Shown piece by piece: positions 1 to 8,633 of a DNA stretch of 32,326 bases (positions are counted from its first letter, which is position 1; the number at the start of each line of letters is the position of its first letter). The DNA comes from Bacteroidales bacterium (GTDB lineage: Bacteria; Bacteroidota; Bacteroidia; Bacteroidales; UBA12170), in the NCBI GenBank assembly GCA_021157585.1, contig JAGGWH010000174.1:1-32326 (forward strand), written 5' to 3'. Under the pieces are notes generated by a model that ran no database searches, was not told where the DNA came from, and saw only the letters and a program-made list of their open reading frames with translations. A program made the position numbers and the translations under genes.

Positions 1-120
1 TGAATTGCTTTCGATTTGTATCTTTGAAATATTGAACACAGTATCTACTGCCGTTTTTAATACTCGCCGCGAGTTGTGAATTGCTTTCGATTTGTATCTT
101 TGAAATATTGAACACAGTAT
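1..120 (+). CRISPR. End of a type II-C CRISPR array (two repeats, one spacer)
   Basis: Two copies of a repeat lie exactly 76 bases apart. The second, complete copy runs from about 73 to 118-120 and starts GTTGTGAATTGC; the first lacks its opening bases because the window begins inside it. The 44 shared bases are identical. A repeat of 46-48 nt with a spacer of 28-30 nt (about 45-72) fits the long repeats of type II-C systems in Bacteroidota. By analogy with other type II-C arrays, where crRNA is spacer followed by the GTTG end of the repeat, the crRNA sense is the + strand. The array continues to the left beyond the window, so its size is unknown. The adjacent cas2, cas1 and predicted tracrRNA support the call. 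Confidence 0.93.
74..102 (+). promoter_or_regulatory. Bacteroidota promoter embedded in the CRISPR repeat
   Basis: Inside the repeat, TATCTTTG (95-102) matches the TAnnTTTG -7 element of Bacteroidota. A TTG (74-76) lies 18 bases upstream, within the spacing accepted for the -33 element. The same elements occur in the first copy as far as it is visible. Repeat-internal promoters are known from other type II-C arrays (Neisseria). In this last repeat, transcription would start near 107-112 and run straight into the predicted tracrRNA. Confidence 0.55.
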
Positions 121-223
121 AGCTGTATTTAATATTCTGTTTAGCAATTAATTAAGTCGATATTTTGAATTAAAAAAGCTGTGTTAAATCAGGGTTTCGC
201 TTAAAGTGAGACCCTGATTTTTT
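121..223 (+). ncRNA. Predicted tracrRNA of the type II-C system
   Basis: Directly after the last repeat is a degenerate reverse complement of it. Bases 123-139 can pair with repeat bases 101-117 (about 13 Watson-Crick pairs plus wobbles and one or two mismatches), and AGCAATT at 143-149 pairs with AATTGCT at 79-85. Roughly 13 bases of the repeat have no counterpart, which leaves an asymmetric internal loop, as is common in crRNA:tracrRNA duplexes. A linker (about 157-185) and a strong terminator hairpin (186-220) follow, as expected for a tracrRNA 3' end. No clear nexus hairpin was found by eye. The 5' end is uncertain; a transcript from the last repeat's promoter would start near 107-112. 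Confidence 0.72.
186..223 (+). terminator. Rho-independent terminator ending the tracrRNA; also usable for cas2
   Basis: AAATCAGGGT (186-195) pairs perfectly with ACCCTGATTT (211-220). The stem continues inward with TTCGC/GTGAG, giving about 15 pairs closed by a five-base TTAAA loop, and T-rich sequence follows on the + strand. The hairpin ends two bases before the cas2 stop region. Read on the minus strand it is followed by a few bases and then a T6 run (171-176 complement), so it may stop the cas operon too. Confidence 0.85.
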
Positions 224-224
224 A

Positions 225-1461
<1,237 letters not shown>

Positions 1462-1462
1462 C

Positions 1463-2593
1463 TCAATAAGTTCGCTGCAACCAACGCATTAAAAATACAT
1501 CATACACACAAAAACTCGATCCATCTTTAGAGGCAGATTCTAAAATCATTTCCTTCTCAAGCAGGGCATCAAGTATTCGTTTAATGGTAGAGGCAGCTCC
1601 TAAATCGTATTTTCTAGAAAATTCCTGAGTATAAATTTGCGAAACACTTTCCTCTTTTGCCAAAGCCACCATAAAATTCCATTGCTTAGAAGTTATCAGT
1701 TTGCGATACTGAAAATAAACCGGCTCGTTTTCATTCAATAGCTGTAAACATTCCTTTTTTACAATATCTACATCTATCTTTCTGTAGTTATATAATCGAT
1801 TACAAATACTTTGCGTATAAAAAGTATAGCCCTTTGTCCAATCCATAAGGTAATCGATACTCTCTGTAGATATATTCCGTTTCCCTTTCTCAAAATTCTG
1901 ACGTATGAATAATTTATACTTATCAGCTTGAATGGACTCCAAATTGATAAACTGCGTGCTGGCATAAAATGGTCTTTTAGCGCTCAAAAACATTTCCATC
2001 AAGGTATGCTTTTGGCTCCCACTAAAAATAAAATTAACATGCTTAAGCTGTTGAATACACGTTCTTAAAAGTGCTTCAATATTTTTTTCAGGATAATTTG
2101 CAATTTGCTGAAATTCATCAATAGCCACCACAACAGGTTTTGATTGCAAATCGATAAACTGCAATAACTTTTGCAATGTAAATTCCTGATCACTTACCGA
2201 TTGAAAATTGAATTGCACCTGTGGAGCACCCGTAATTTCATCGAAAGAAAAAAGAGGGCGGAAGCTTCTCAGTAATTTCATAAACTTCTTCCCTACGGAA
2301 GACTTTATGCTAAATTTTTCAAGAATAGCTTCGGCCAATAACATAATAAAATCAGACAAGTTTCGACTTGAATAAATATCGACATAAACAAAATCCATAC
2401 TCTTTTCCTCTTCTAAATGTTCAAAAAAACGATATATCAAACCTGTTTTTCCCAATCTTCGAGGCGATATTAGTGTGGTATCTATGCCATTCTTGGCATT
2501 CCTAAACAATAGGTCAAGTTCTTCTTCCCTGTTGCAAAAATAACTCTTTGAAATATATTTCTTTACTAGAAAGGGATTTATGTCTTTTTTCAT
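1463..2593 (-). CDS. AAA/STAND-like ATPase (archaeal-type ATPase family) joined to cas1-cas2
   Basis: Protein of 376 residues resembling the 'ATPase domain predominantly from Archaea' family (PF01637). It has a Walker A motif SPRRLGKT (43-50, Lys49), a Walker B VVVAIDEFQQI with Asp159/Glu160, and a sensor-like FIFSGSQ (188-194). The region from about 300 looks like a winged helix (ITSKQWNFMVALAKEE followed by a recognition-helix-like segment). The family is widespread in Bacteroidota and poorly understood; members are thought to couple ATP hydrolysis to DNA or partner binding. The stop lies one base before the cas1 start and a good promoter lies upstream, so the three genes probably form one operon. 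The gene occupies the usual cas9 position. A CRISPR role is inference; chance insertion of a mobile ATPase gene is the alternative. Confidence 0.85.
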   Translation of the reverse strand: MKKDINPFLVKKYISKSYFCNREEELDLLFRNAKNGIDTTLISPRRLGKTGLIYRFFEHLEEEKSMDFVYVDIYSSRNLSDFIMLLAEAILEKFSIKSSVGKKFMKLLRSFRPLFSFDEITGAPQVQFNFQSVSDQEFTLQKLLQFIDLQSKPVVVAIDEFQQIANYPEKNIEALLRTCIQQLKHVNFIFSGSQKHTLMEMFLSAKRPFYASTQFINLESIQADKYKLFIRQNFEKGKRNISTESIDYLMDWTKGYTFYTQSICNRLYNYRKIDVDIVKKECLQLLNENEPVYFQYRKLITSKQWNFMVALAKEESVSQIYTQEFSRKYDLGAASTIKRILDALLEKEMILESASKDGSSFCVYDVFLMRWLQRTY

Positions 2594-2614
2594 GGTTCAA
2601 AATTTTTATATACC

Positions 2615-2646
2615 CAAAGATAAAACAAAATTTTACGTTTCGCAAA
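2615..2646 (-). promoter_or_regulatory. Promoter of the ATPase-cas1-cas2 operon
   Basis: On the minus strand, TATCTTTG (complement of 2615-2622) is an exact TAnnTTTG -7 element. TTTG (complement of 2643-2646) lies 20 bases upstream, the expected -33 spacing for the Bacteroidota primary sigma factor. The predicted start is near 2607-2611, leaving a leader of about 15 bases before the ATPase start codon at 2593. Confidence 0.6.
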
Positions 2647-2654
2647 TTGCGTAA
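2633..2654. promoter_or_regulatory. Nested palindrome over the -33 box of the cas operon promoter
   Basis: CGCAAATTGCG (2641-2651) is a perfect odd-length palindrome that contains the -33 element. It is framed by TTACG (2633-2637) and CGTAA (2650-2654), also inverted copies. A dyad covering a -33 box is a typical repressor site. No regulator gene is beside it, so operator function is a guess. Confidence 0.35.
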
Positions 2655-2996
2655 TGCATAAAGCGAAATAAAACTTAGAAATAGGAGCGTTAATTTAAAT
2701 TATTAATCCTCCCCATTCTTTGTGCTACGCTCTAAACTACCTACCTCCAATTAGCTTAGGTTTATTTTCATCTTAAATCCAAGTTAATTCTCATATTATA
2801 TCAATTTCCCCTTCCTCAAACCAGCATAATCCCTAGCCGCAGAAAATTCTTAGCAACTGCTTTTGGTAGTTGCTTTTTTCCTTCCCACCAAATAAAATCC
2901 AACGCAATTTTTACAGCGAATTGAGTATAATCCTGCCGTTTTTTAAATAAAACATAAAGCTACAAATAATTTTATTTATACACCTTAAAAAATTTG
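2655..2996. other. Intergenic stretch between the cas operon and the DUF2007 gene
   Basis: These roughly 340 bases are very AT-rich and hold no convincing gene. I looked for remnants of cas9 (RuvC, HNH or bridge-helix-like peptides) in both strands by eye and saw none. The only clear element is a terminator-like hairpin at 2852-2879. Confidence 0.6.
2852..2879 (+). terminator. Orphan rho-independent terminator, + strand
   Basis: AGCAACTGC (2852-2860) pairs with GTAGTTGCT (2866-2874, one G-T pair) around a TTTTG loop, and a T6 run follows (2874-2879). No + strand gene precedes it: the neighbour to the left is transcribed the other way. It may end an undetected small RNA, block antisense reading, or be a relic of a lost gene. 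Confidence 0.6.
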
Positions 2997-3004
2997 TATC
3001 TTTA
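2997..3004 (+). promoter_or_regulatory. Likely -7 element for the DUF2007 gene
   Basis: TATCTTTA differs from the TAnnTTTG consensus only in the last base. It is followed at 3012-3017 by AGGAGG five bases before the start codon, an unusually strong ribosome binding site for this phylum. A -33 element is not clear. Confidence 0.35.
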
Positions 3005-3022
3005 AAAAAAATAGGAGGAACT

Positions 3023-3259
3023 ATGAGTAACCAAAACTTAGATTGCGTTTATGTTGGAACAACACTTAATGCCAATTATTTAAAAAGTGCTTTACACGAA
3101 AATAATATTGAATGTATTGTACGTGATCTTCTTCAAGAAAGCTCAATGGCAGGCTTTGCCGCAGCAAGCACCAATAATGCAGCAAAAGTATTTGTTGCAG
3201 AACAAGACCTTGAACGTGCTGAGGAGATTGTTTTTAATCTTTTTAAAGAAAGCAAATAA
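3023..3259 (+). CDS. DUF2007-family small protein
   Basis: Small soluble protein of 78 residues. The pattern of a strand with a Val-Tyr start (DCVYVGTTLNANYLKSALHENNIECIVRD), a variable loop, then KVFVAEQDLERAEEIVFNL matches the DUF2007 ('putative signal transducing protein') family, a ferredoxin-like fold related in shape to PII/ACT domains. The biochemical role of the family is not established. The start is supported by an AGGAGG ribosome binding site. It is monocistronic: the next gene begins almost 200 bases later. Confidence 0.8.
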   Translation: MSNQNLDCVYVGTTLNANYLKSALHENNIECIVRDLLQESSMAGFAAASTNNAAKVFVAEQDLERAEEIVFNLFKESK

Positions 3260-3454
3260 GCGTATTCCGATTTGTAAATTCTACTTCTACACTTTAGCAA
3301 GTAATTGCTAACCAGAGCCTTATTTAAAATTTTCAAGAATACCAAAATCTTAAATAGAAAATTATTTTCTTTTCAAGCCCTTACATTTTTTTTGAAGCCT
3401 GAAAAATTATCCGTATTCTTACACTTATTTTTTGACTAAATTGACCAATATACT
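3260..3454. other. Intergenic region before nhaC
   Basis: No gene is seen. A small inverted repeat, TTAGCAA (3294-3300) with TTGCTAA (3305-3311), lies just after the DUF2007 gene; it lacks a T-run, so it is at best a weak terminator. Confidence 0.4.
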
Positions 3455-4906
3455 GTGAAAAAATCAAACCTAAAACTCTGGGAAGCTTTCTTACCTGTAA
3501 TAATCTTAATCGGAATGCTAGCCTTTAACGTTTACGTTTACGGAGGCGATGCCTTAGAAGGTAGTAATCAATTTATTTTACTGTTGGGAGGAGCTGTTGC
3601 TGCTATTGTAGGTTTCTTTCACAAAATACCCTATAAAAAAATGATTGGTGCAGTAGCCGAAAATCTAAAATCGACAAGTGGCGCAATTTTAATCTTGCTT
3701 ATGGTTGGTTCATTAGCAGGAACTTGGTTAATTAGCGGTATAATTCCTGCAATGATTTATTACGGCTTACAGATTCTAAATCCGACTGTATTTTTACCTG
3801 CTACGGTTCTTATTAGCTCGTTTATTTCTATTGCTACAGGAAGTTCTTGGACAACCTCTGCCACTATCGGTATCGCTTTTATGGGAATTGGCGGTGCTCT
3901 GGGCTTTCCTCTTCCAATGGTGGCAGGAGCTGTTCTTTCCGGAGCTTATTTTGGTGATAAATTATCGCCTATGTCAGACACTACCAACTTAGCCCCTGCT
4001 ATGGCCGGAACCGATTTATTTACCCACATCAGATATATGATGATTACAACAATACCAACCTATATTATTACCTTAATAGTTTTTATAATTTTAGGATTAA
4101 ATATGAATATCGCAGGAGAAACAAATGTTAGCGATATATCTCTTGCTATTAAAGAAACTTTTCAAATAAATGCTTGGCTATTTCTTGTTCCTGGAATGGT
4201 TATTTTATTAATTATTTTTAAAACAGAACCTCTAATTGCTTTATTGGCAGGAACTATTGCCGGTGCAATCTTTGCATTGATTTTTCAAATTCCTCTACTA
4301 CACGAAATAAGCGGAACAGAAACTCTTACTTTTCAAAGTATTTACCGCGTTATAATGGATTCTATCACCATTAAAACAACCATAGAAACAACTAATCCTA
4401 TTCTTCAAAATCTGTTTGTAGCTAAAGGAATGGCAGGAATGTTACCCACTATATGGTTAATAATTTGTGCTATGGTTTTTGGTGGTATTATGGAAGCTAT
4501 AGGTGCTTTATCAAGAATTAGCGATGCCCTATTAAAAATGGCAAACTCAATATTCGGATTATTTGCCAGTACAGTTGCAAGTTGTTTAACTTTAAACTTA
4601 ACCGCCTCTGACCAATATCTAGCTATTGTTGTTCCGGGTAGAATGTTCGCCGAAGCCTACAAAGAAAAAGGTTTAGCTCCAGAAAATTTAAGTCGTACAT
4701 TAGAAGACTCCGGAACTGTAACTTCTGTTTTAGTTCCTTGGAATACCTGCGGAGCATACCAATCAGGAGTTTTAGGTGTTGACACTTTAAGTTATATACC
4801 CTATGCCGTATTTAATTATTTAAGTCCTTTTACAACTTTATTAGTTGCTGCTTTTCGTATAAAAATAAGAATGATAAAAAACAAAAAAGCTGATACATTG
4901 AGTTAA
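3455..4906 (+). CDS. nhaC: NhaC-family Na+/H+ antiporter
   Basis: Inner-membrane protein of 483 residues with about a dozen hydrophobic segments. The motif GSSWTTSATIGIAFMGIGGALG (from about residue 129) and GDKLSPMSDTTNLAPAMAG (from 167) are hallmarks of the NhaC family (PF03553), which exchanges Na+ for protons; some relatives swap organic anions such as malate and lactate. The second half repeats the pattern (ASCLTLNLTASDQYLAIVVPGRMF). The start is a GTG giving KKSNLKLWEAFLP; no later start would keep the first membrane segment whole. No ribosome binding site is evident, as is common in this phylum. The neighbours do not reveal a specific substrate. Confidence 0.88.
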   Translation: MKKSNLKLWEAFLPVIILIGMLAFNVYVYGGDALEGSNQFILLLGGAVAAIVGFFHKIPYKKMIGAVAENLKSTSGAILILLMVGSLAGTWLISGIIPAMIYYGLQILNPTVFLPATVLISSFISIATGSSWTTSATIGIAFMGIGGALGFPLPMVAGAVLSGAYFGDKLSPMSDTTNLAPAMAGTDLFTHIRYMMITTIPTYIITLIVFIILGLNMNIAGETNVSDISLAIKETFQINAWLFLVPGMVILLIIFKTEPLIALLAGTIAGAIFALIFQIPLLHEISGTETLTFQSIYRVIMDSITIKTTIETTNPILQNLFVAKGMAGMLPTIWLIICAMVFGGIMEAIGALSRISDALLKMANSIFGLFASTVASCLTLNLTASDQYLAIVVPGRMFAEAYKEKGLAPENLSRTLEDSGTVTSVLVPWNTCGAYQSGVLGVDTLSYIPYAVFNYLSPFTTLLVAAFRIKIRMIKNKKADTLS

Positions 4907-5022
4907 TAAATAATTAGAAAATAATATCTATTATTATATGTTGCGCTCCGCGCGAAATCAAAGCTTTCACATTAAATTTTTCTTTGTAATTTGCAATTTT
5001 TACAAGACTTATTACAAAACAT

Positions 5023-7596
5023 ATGCTCAACTTTAGAATAAACGGACAAACAATTCAATATCAAGGAAATCAAGACAAAAGTCTACTTACATATTTACGC
5101 GAAGACTTACAAATTACTTCGGCAAAAGATGGCTGTTCAGGTCAAGGTAGCTGTGGTGCTTGTATGGTAAACATTAACGGAAAAGCTAAATTGGCTTGTC
5201 TTACTAAGCTCTCAAAACTTCAAAATGCCGAGGTTAAAACACTGGAAGGGCTTGAAACAAAACGCTCAGAAACTATCGCCGGTGCTTTCGTGGAAAAAGG
5301 AGCCGTTCAATGCGGATTTTGTACGCCGGGCATTATTATGTCGACCAATGTTCTGTTAAACAATAATTCTAATCCTTCAAAACAAGAAATAGAAAAGGCG
5401 TTAAAACCACATCTTTGTCGCTGTACCGGTTATGTAAAGATAATTGAAGGAATAGAATACGCTAGCAGCCTGTTAAATCAAGACATTCCATCTCATCTCG
5501 ATTTTAAACAAAAAGGAATTGGAGAATCTCTACCAAAGTATAAAGGTTTAGAAACGGCTTTAGGAAAACGTCATTTTGTGAACGATATGCATATCGAAGG
5601 CATGCTTCATGCAGCACTTCGCTACAGTGACCATCCCAAAGCAAAAGTAATTTCTATAAATAAATATGATGCGGAAAAACTTCCCGGGGTTATTCAAGTT
5701 TTTACAGCTAAAGATGTTCCCGGAACATTAACTACGGGCTTAATCACTCAAGACTGGCCACTAATGATTCCTTGCGGAGATACTACAAATTATATTGGTG
5801 ATGTCATTGCAGGAGTTGTAGCCGAAACAGAAGAAATTGCCCGTGAAGCTGCTGCTTTAATTCAAGTTGACTACGAAGTTCTAGAACCGGTTACTGATAT
5901 GCATTTGGCTTTAAAACCTGATGCTGTAAGAGTTCATAGCGACAAAGAAAATCTACTTGCAAAAACCCGAATCAAAATAGGCGATAAATTTGAAGCAATA
6001 AAAAATGAAGCTGACTTTGTTGTTAGCGGAAAATTTGAAACCCAACGTATAGAACACGCCTTTTTAGAAACAGAGACAGCTATTGCTAGTCCTACAGAGA
6101 ATGGAATTCATATTTTCTCGGGCGGTCAAGGGGTTTATGTTGAAAGAAAATTAATTGCTACTATTTTAGATTTAGCAGAAGAGCAAGTGGAAATAACACT
6201 TGTTCCATCAGGTGGTGGTTTTGGAGGAAAAGAAGATTTAACGGTGCAAGGTCACGTAGCCTTATTTGCTCACCTTCTTCAAAAAGCTGTTAAACTTCAT
6301 CTTTCTCGCGAGGATTCATTACGTATGCATCCCAAGCGTCATCCTGTATATATGGATATGCAGCTAACAGCCAACAAAGATGGAATGTTAAGTGGGATTA
6401 AGCTTTATGCTGTTGGCGACACCGGAGCTTACGCTTCCGTAGGCGATAAAGTTTTAGAACGCGTAGCCGGTCATGCCACGGGAGGTTATTACGTTCCTAA
6501 TGTAGATATTGAAGCTCTTACCGTTTACACTAACAATATTCCTTGCGGTGCTATGCGCGGCTTTGGTGCTAATCAAGTTGCTTTTGCCTTAGAGAGTCTG
6601 GTTGATGAGATTTGCGAAAAAGGAAACTTCGACCGATGGAAATTCCGCTACGATAATGCATTAACCGAAGGTTTAAGTACATCTACAGGTCAAGTGCTTG
6701 AAAAAGGTGTTGGTATTCGCGCTTCTTTAGAAGCCGTGAAAAATGATTTCTATTCCAATAAATTTACAGGTTTAGCTTGTGCAATAAAAAATTCCGGTGT
6801 TGGAAATGGTATGATAGACGAAAGTAAAACTATCATCCGCATCGAATCAGAAAACAAAATAATCATCCATCACGGCTGGACAGAAATGGGACAAGGAATC
6901 CATAATATGGCAATCCAATCGCTTTGCGAAGAGACTGGATTAAAAGCCGAAATAATGGATGTTGTTGTGGATACTTCCTTGGAAATTCCAACGGGAATGA
7001 CAACCTCATCAAGAGCTACTGCCTTATTAGGAAATGCAATTATAGACGCAGCAAAAAAGATAAATAAAGACCTGAAGACAAAGACTTTAAAAGATTTGGT
7101 CGGAAATTCTTATTTCGGGGAATTTATTGTGGATTGGACTACCAAACCCGGTGATAAAACAAAAAAATCTATTACCCATTATTCTTATGGATATGCGGCT
7201 CAGTTAGTTGTTTTAAACGATGACGGTTCAATTAAGAAAGTTGTTGCAGCACATGATGCCGGAAAAATTATGAATCCAACTTTATTTGAAGGACAAATAG
7301 AAGGTGCTGTTGCAATGGGATTAGGATATGCTATTTCAGAAGATTTCCCAATGGAAAATGGCTTTCCAAAAAGCTTTAAGCTCAATAAAGTTGGAGTTCT
7401 GAAAGCACATCAACTCCCTGAAATTATAGTAAAAGGTGTTGAAGTTACCGATCCTGTCGGCCCTTATGGAGCAAAGGGTGTTGGAGAAATAGGCTTGGTT
7501 CCCACAGCTGCCGCCGTTGCTAATGCTTTTTATCAATTCGATAAGATTAGAAGGTATAAGCTGCCGCTTCAGAAAATATCAACATCAAAAAAATGA
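5023..7596 (+). CDS. Fused 2Fe-2S/molybdopterin hydroxylase, selenium-dependent xanthine dehydrogenase-like
   Basis: Molybdenum hydroxylase of 857 residues. The N-terminal plant-type 2Fe-2S domain has Cys38, 44, 47 and 59; the second cluster has Cys97, 100, 132 and 134. The molybdopterin domain begins near 170 and carries GGGFGGKED (397-405), PCGAMRGFGAN with Arg512, GWTEMGQGIHN, and the C-terminal GVGEIGL whose Glu822 is the expected catalytic base. There is no FAD domain, so the electron acceptor must be a separate protein, as in Mop-type aldehyde oxidoreductases. The fused layout and the GKAKLACLTKLSKL... stretch resemble the family called selenium-dependent xanthine dehydrogenase (TIGR03311), where selenium is a labile cofactor rather than selenocysteine. 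The substrate (purine, nicotinate or aldehyde) is not fixed by sequence. Its stop overlaps the next gene's start by four bases. Confidence 0.88.
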   Translation: MLNFRINGQTIQYQGNQDKSLLTYLREDLQITSAKDGCSGQGSCGACMVNINGKAKLACLTKLSKLQNAEVKTLEGLETKRSETIAGAFVEKGAVQCGFCTPGIIMSTNVLLNNNSNPSKQEIEKALKPHLCRCTGYVKIIEGIEYASSLLNQDIPSHLDFKQKGIGESLPKYKGLETALGKRHFVNDMHIEGMLHAALRYSDHPKAKVISINKYDAEKLPGVIQVFTAKDVPGTLTTGLITQDWPLMIPCGDTTNYIGDVIAGVVAETEEIAREAAALIQVDYEVLEPVTDMHLALKPDAVRVHSDKENLLAKTRIKIGDKFEAIKNEADFVVSGKFETQRIEHAFLETETAIASPTENGIHIFSGGQGVYVERKLIATILDLAEEQVEITLVPSGGGFGGKEDLTVQGHVALFAHLLQKAVKLHLSREDSLRMHPKRHPVYMDMQLTANKDGMLSGIKLYAVGDTGAYASVGDKVLERVAGHATGGYYVPNVDIEALTVYTNNIPCGAMRGFGANQVAFALESLVDEICEKGNFDRWKFRYDNALTEGLSTSTGQVLEKGVGIRASLEAVKNDFYSNKFTGLACAIKNSGVGNGMIDESKTIIRIESENKIIIHHGWTEMGQGIHNMAIQSLCEETGLKAEIMDVVVDTSLEIPTGMTTSSRATALLGNAIIDAAKKINKDLKTKTLKDLVGNSYFGEFIVDWTTKPGDKTKKSITHYSYGYAAQLVVLNDDGSIKKVVAAHDAGKIMNPTLFEGQIEGAVAMGLGYAISEDFPMENGFPKSFKLNKVGVLKAHQLPEIIVKGVEVTDPVGPYGAKGVGEIGLVPTAAAVANAFYQFDKIRRYKLPLQKISTSKK

Positions 7597-8582
7597 TTAC
7601 AGTAAATATTGAGCAATCTAAAAAAATTGGAGAAATCGTAAAAACGCTGAAATTTAGACCTTCGTTTTACGAACGCGATTTCATTCAAGTTGATTCTCCA
7701 CTTAAAATGGCTATGCATTTCTATGCCGTTGGAATTTGTCATCAAACTTACCATCTTGCAAACCCCAAACTGAACCTCTATGGTTGGGATTTCTTAGAAT
7801 ACGGTTTCTTGGACATTTTGAAAAACGCTCCTTATCTATTTGATACTAAAGAACTAATAAAATTATCTCAGCAAGAGTTAATCGAAAAAATAAAACCTTT
7901 TTTTGCCGAAGATAATAAACCCGAAAAATGCACTTTAGACACACTCGAAGAACGTGCAGATTTATTGTTAGACATGGCCAAAGGATTGCAAAAACATTTC
8001 GACGGAAAAATAGAAAATCTTTTTCTTCACTCCGATTGGGAAAAAACACAAAATGCAGAAAGTCTATACAAATATTTGCGCTTATTCGAAGCCTATTCCG
8101 ATCCTCTCCAGAAAAAATCGGGAGTATTCTTAAAATTAATTGCCGATGCTAACCTTATTAATTTTGATAAGCTCGTAAATGTAATCCCCATTATGGATTA
8201 TCATATGCAACGCGTTTTATTACGAACAGGCTGTGTAGAAGTAAATAATGAAGATTTAAAAATAAAATTACAAAAGCATCAGCCAATTGCAGATGATGAG
8301 CCAATACGAAAAGCCTGTATTGAAGCCATGAACATTATCGCCCAAACATCTGCATATCATCCATTTAAGATGAATGATATTTTTTACACTTTAGGAAGGA
8401 GTTGTTGCAACGAAAATACTTTATGCCGGACGCATACTTGCGAAAAAACACCTTGCACATTAACCCGAGCTGTAGTCTTAGAATCACACGACCAATGTAT
8501 TTTCCAAACAGTTTGCAAAGGAGCCACAGACGATAACTATCACAAATTTTGGCAACCAATAGTTAAAACTCACTTCTATTAG
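7593..8582 (+). CDS. Cys-rich protein, possibly Qng1/HhH-glycosylase-like, coupled to the Mo-hydroxylase
   Basis: Protein of 329 residues without a firm family assignment. The segment IPIMDYHMQRVLLRTGC (198-214), followed by DDEPIRKACIEAMNIIA (234-250) and a helix ending YTLGRS, recalls the queuosine-phosphate N-glycosylase (Qng1, formerly DUF2419) and helix-hairpin-helix glycosylase layout, in which a DYR-type Asp contacts the nucleoside; here that would be Asp202. The C-terminus holds Cys271, 272, 278, 283, 288, 302 and 308, spaced like an Fe-S or zinc site, which classical Qng1 lacks as far as I know. The start codon overlaps the hydroxylase stop (ATGA), so the two are translationally coupled and probably act on the same purine or base-related pathway (inference). 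Confidence 0.45.
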   Translation: MITVNIEQSKKIGEIVKTLKFRPSFYERDFIQVDSPLKMAMHFYAVGICHQTYHLANPKLNLYGWDFLEYGFLDILKNAPYLFDTKELIKLSQQELIEKIKPFFAEDNKPEKCTLDTLEERADLLLDMAKGLQKHFDGKIENLFLHSDWEKTQNAESLYKYLRLFEAYSDPLQKKSGVFLKLIADANLINFDKLVNVIPIMDYHMQRVLLRTGCVEVNNEDLKIKLQKHQPIADDEPIRKACIEAMNIIAQTSAYHPFKMNDIFYTLGRSCCNENTLCRTHTCEKTPCTLTRAVVLESHDQCIFQTVCKGATDDNYHKFWQPIVKTHFY

Positions 8583-8605
8583 ATTTATATTCCGTTCTTT
8601 TTCTC

Positions 8606-8613
8606 TATATTTG
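8606..8613 (+). promoter_or_regulatory. Likely -7 element for the acylase gene
   Basis: TATATTTG is an exact TAnnTTTG element 20 bases before the start codon at 8634. A matching -33 element is not obvious. Confidence 0.35.
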
Positions 8614-8633
8614 ATTGATTAAAAAACGCAGAA

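Noticed and set aside
1-120. Type VI-B (Cas13b) or Cas12 array
   Set aside because: Repeat length, the GTTGTGAATTGC start, a tracrRNA-like anti-repeat and type II cas1/cas2 all point to subtype II-C.
2930-2950. Similarity of CTGCCGTTTTT to the CRISPR spacer (48-58) as a self-target
   Set aside because: Only about 11 matching bases in AT-rich sequence; not enough for a protospacer and easily due to chance.
2594-3022. Possible cas9 remnant between the ATPase and the DUF2007 gene
   Set aside because: No RuvC, HNH or Arg-rich bridge-helix-like peptide was seen in any frame.
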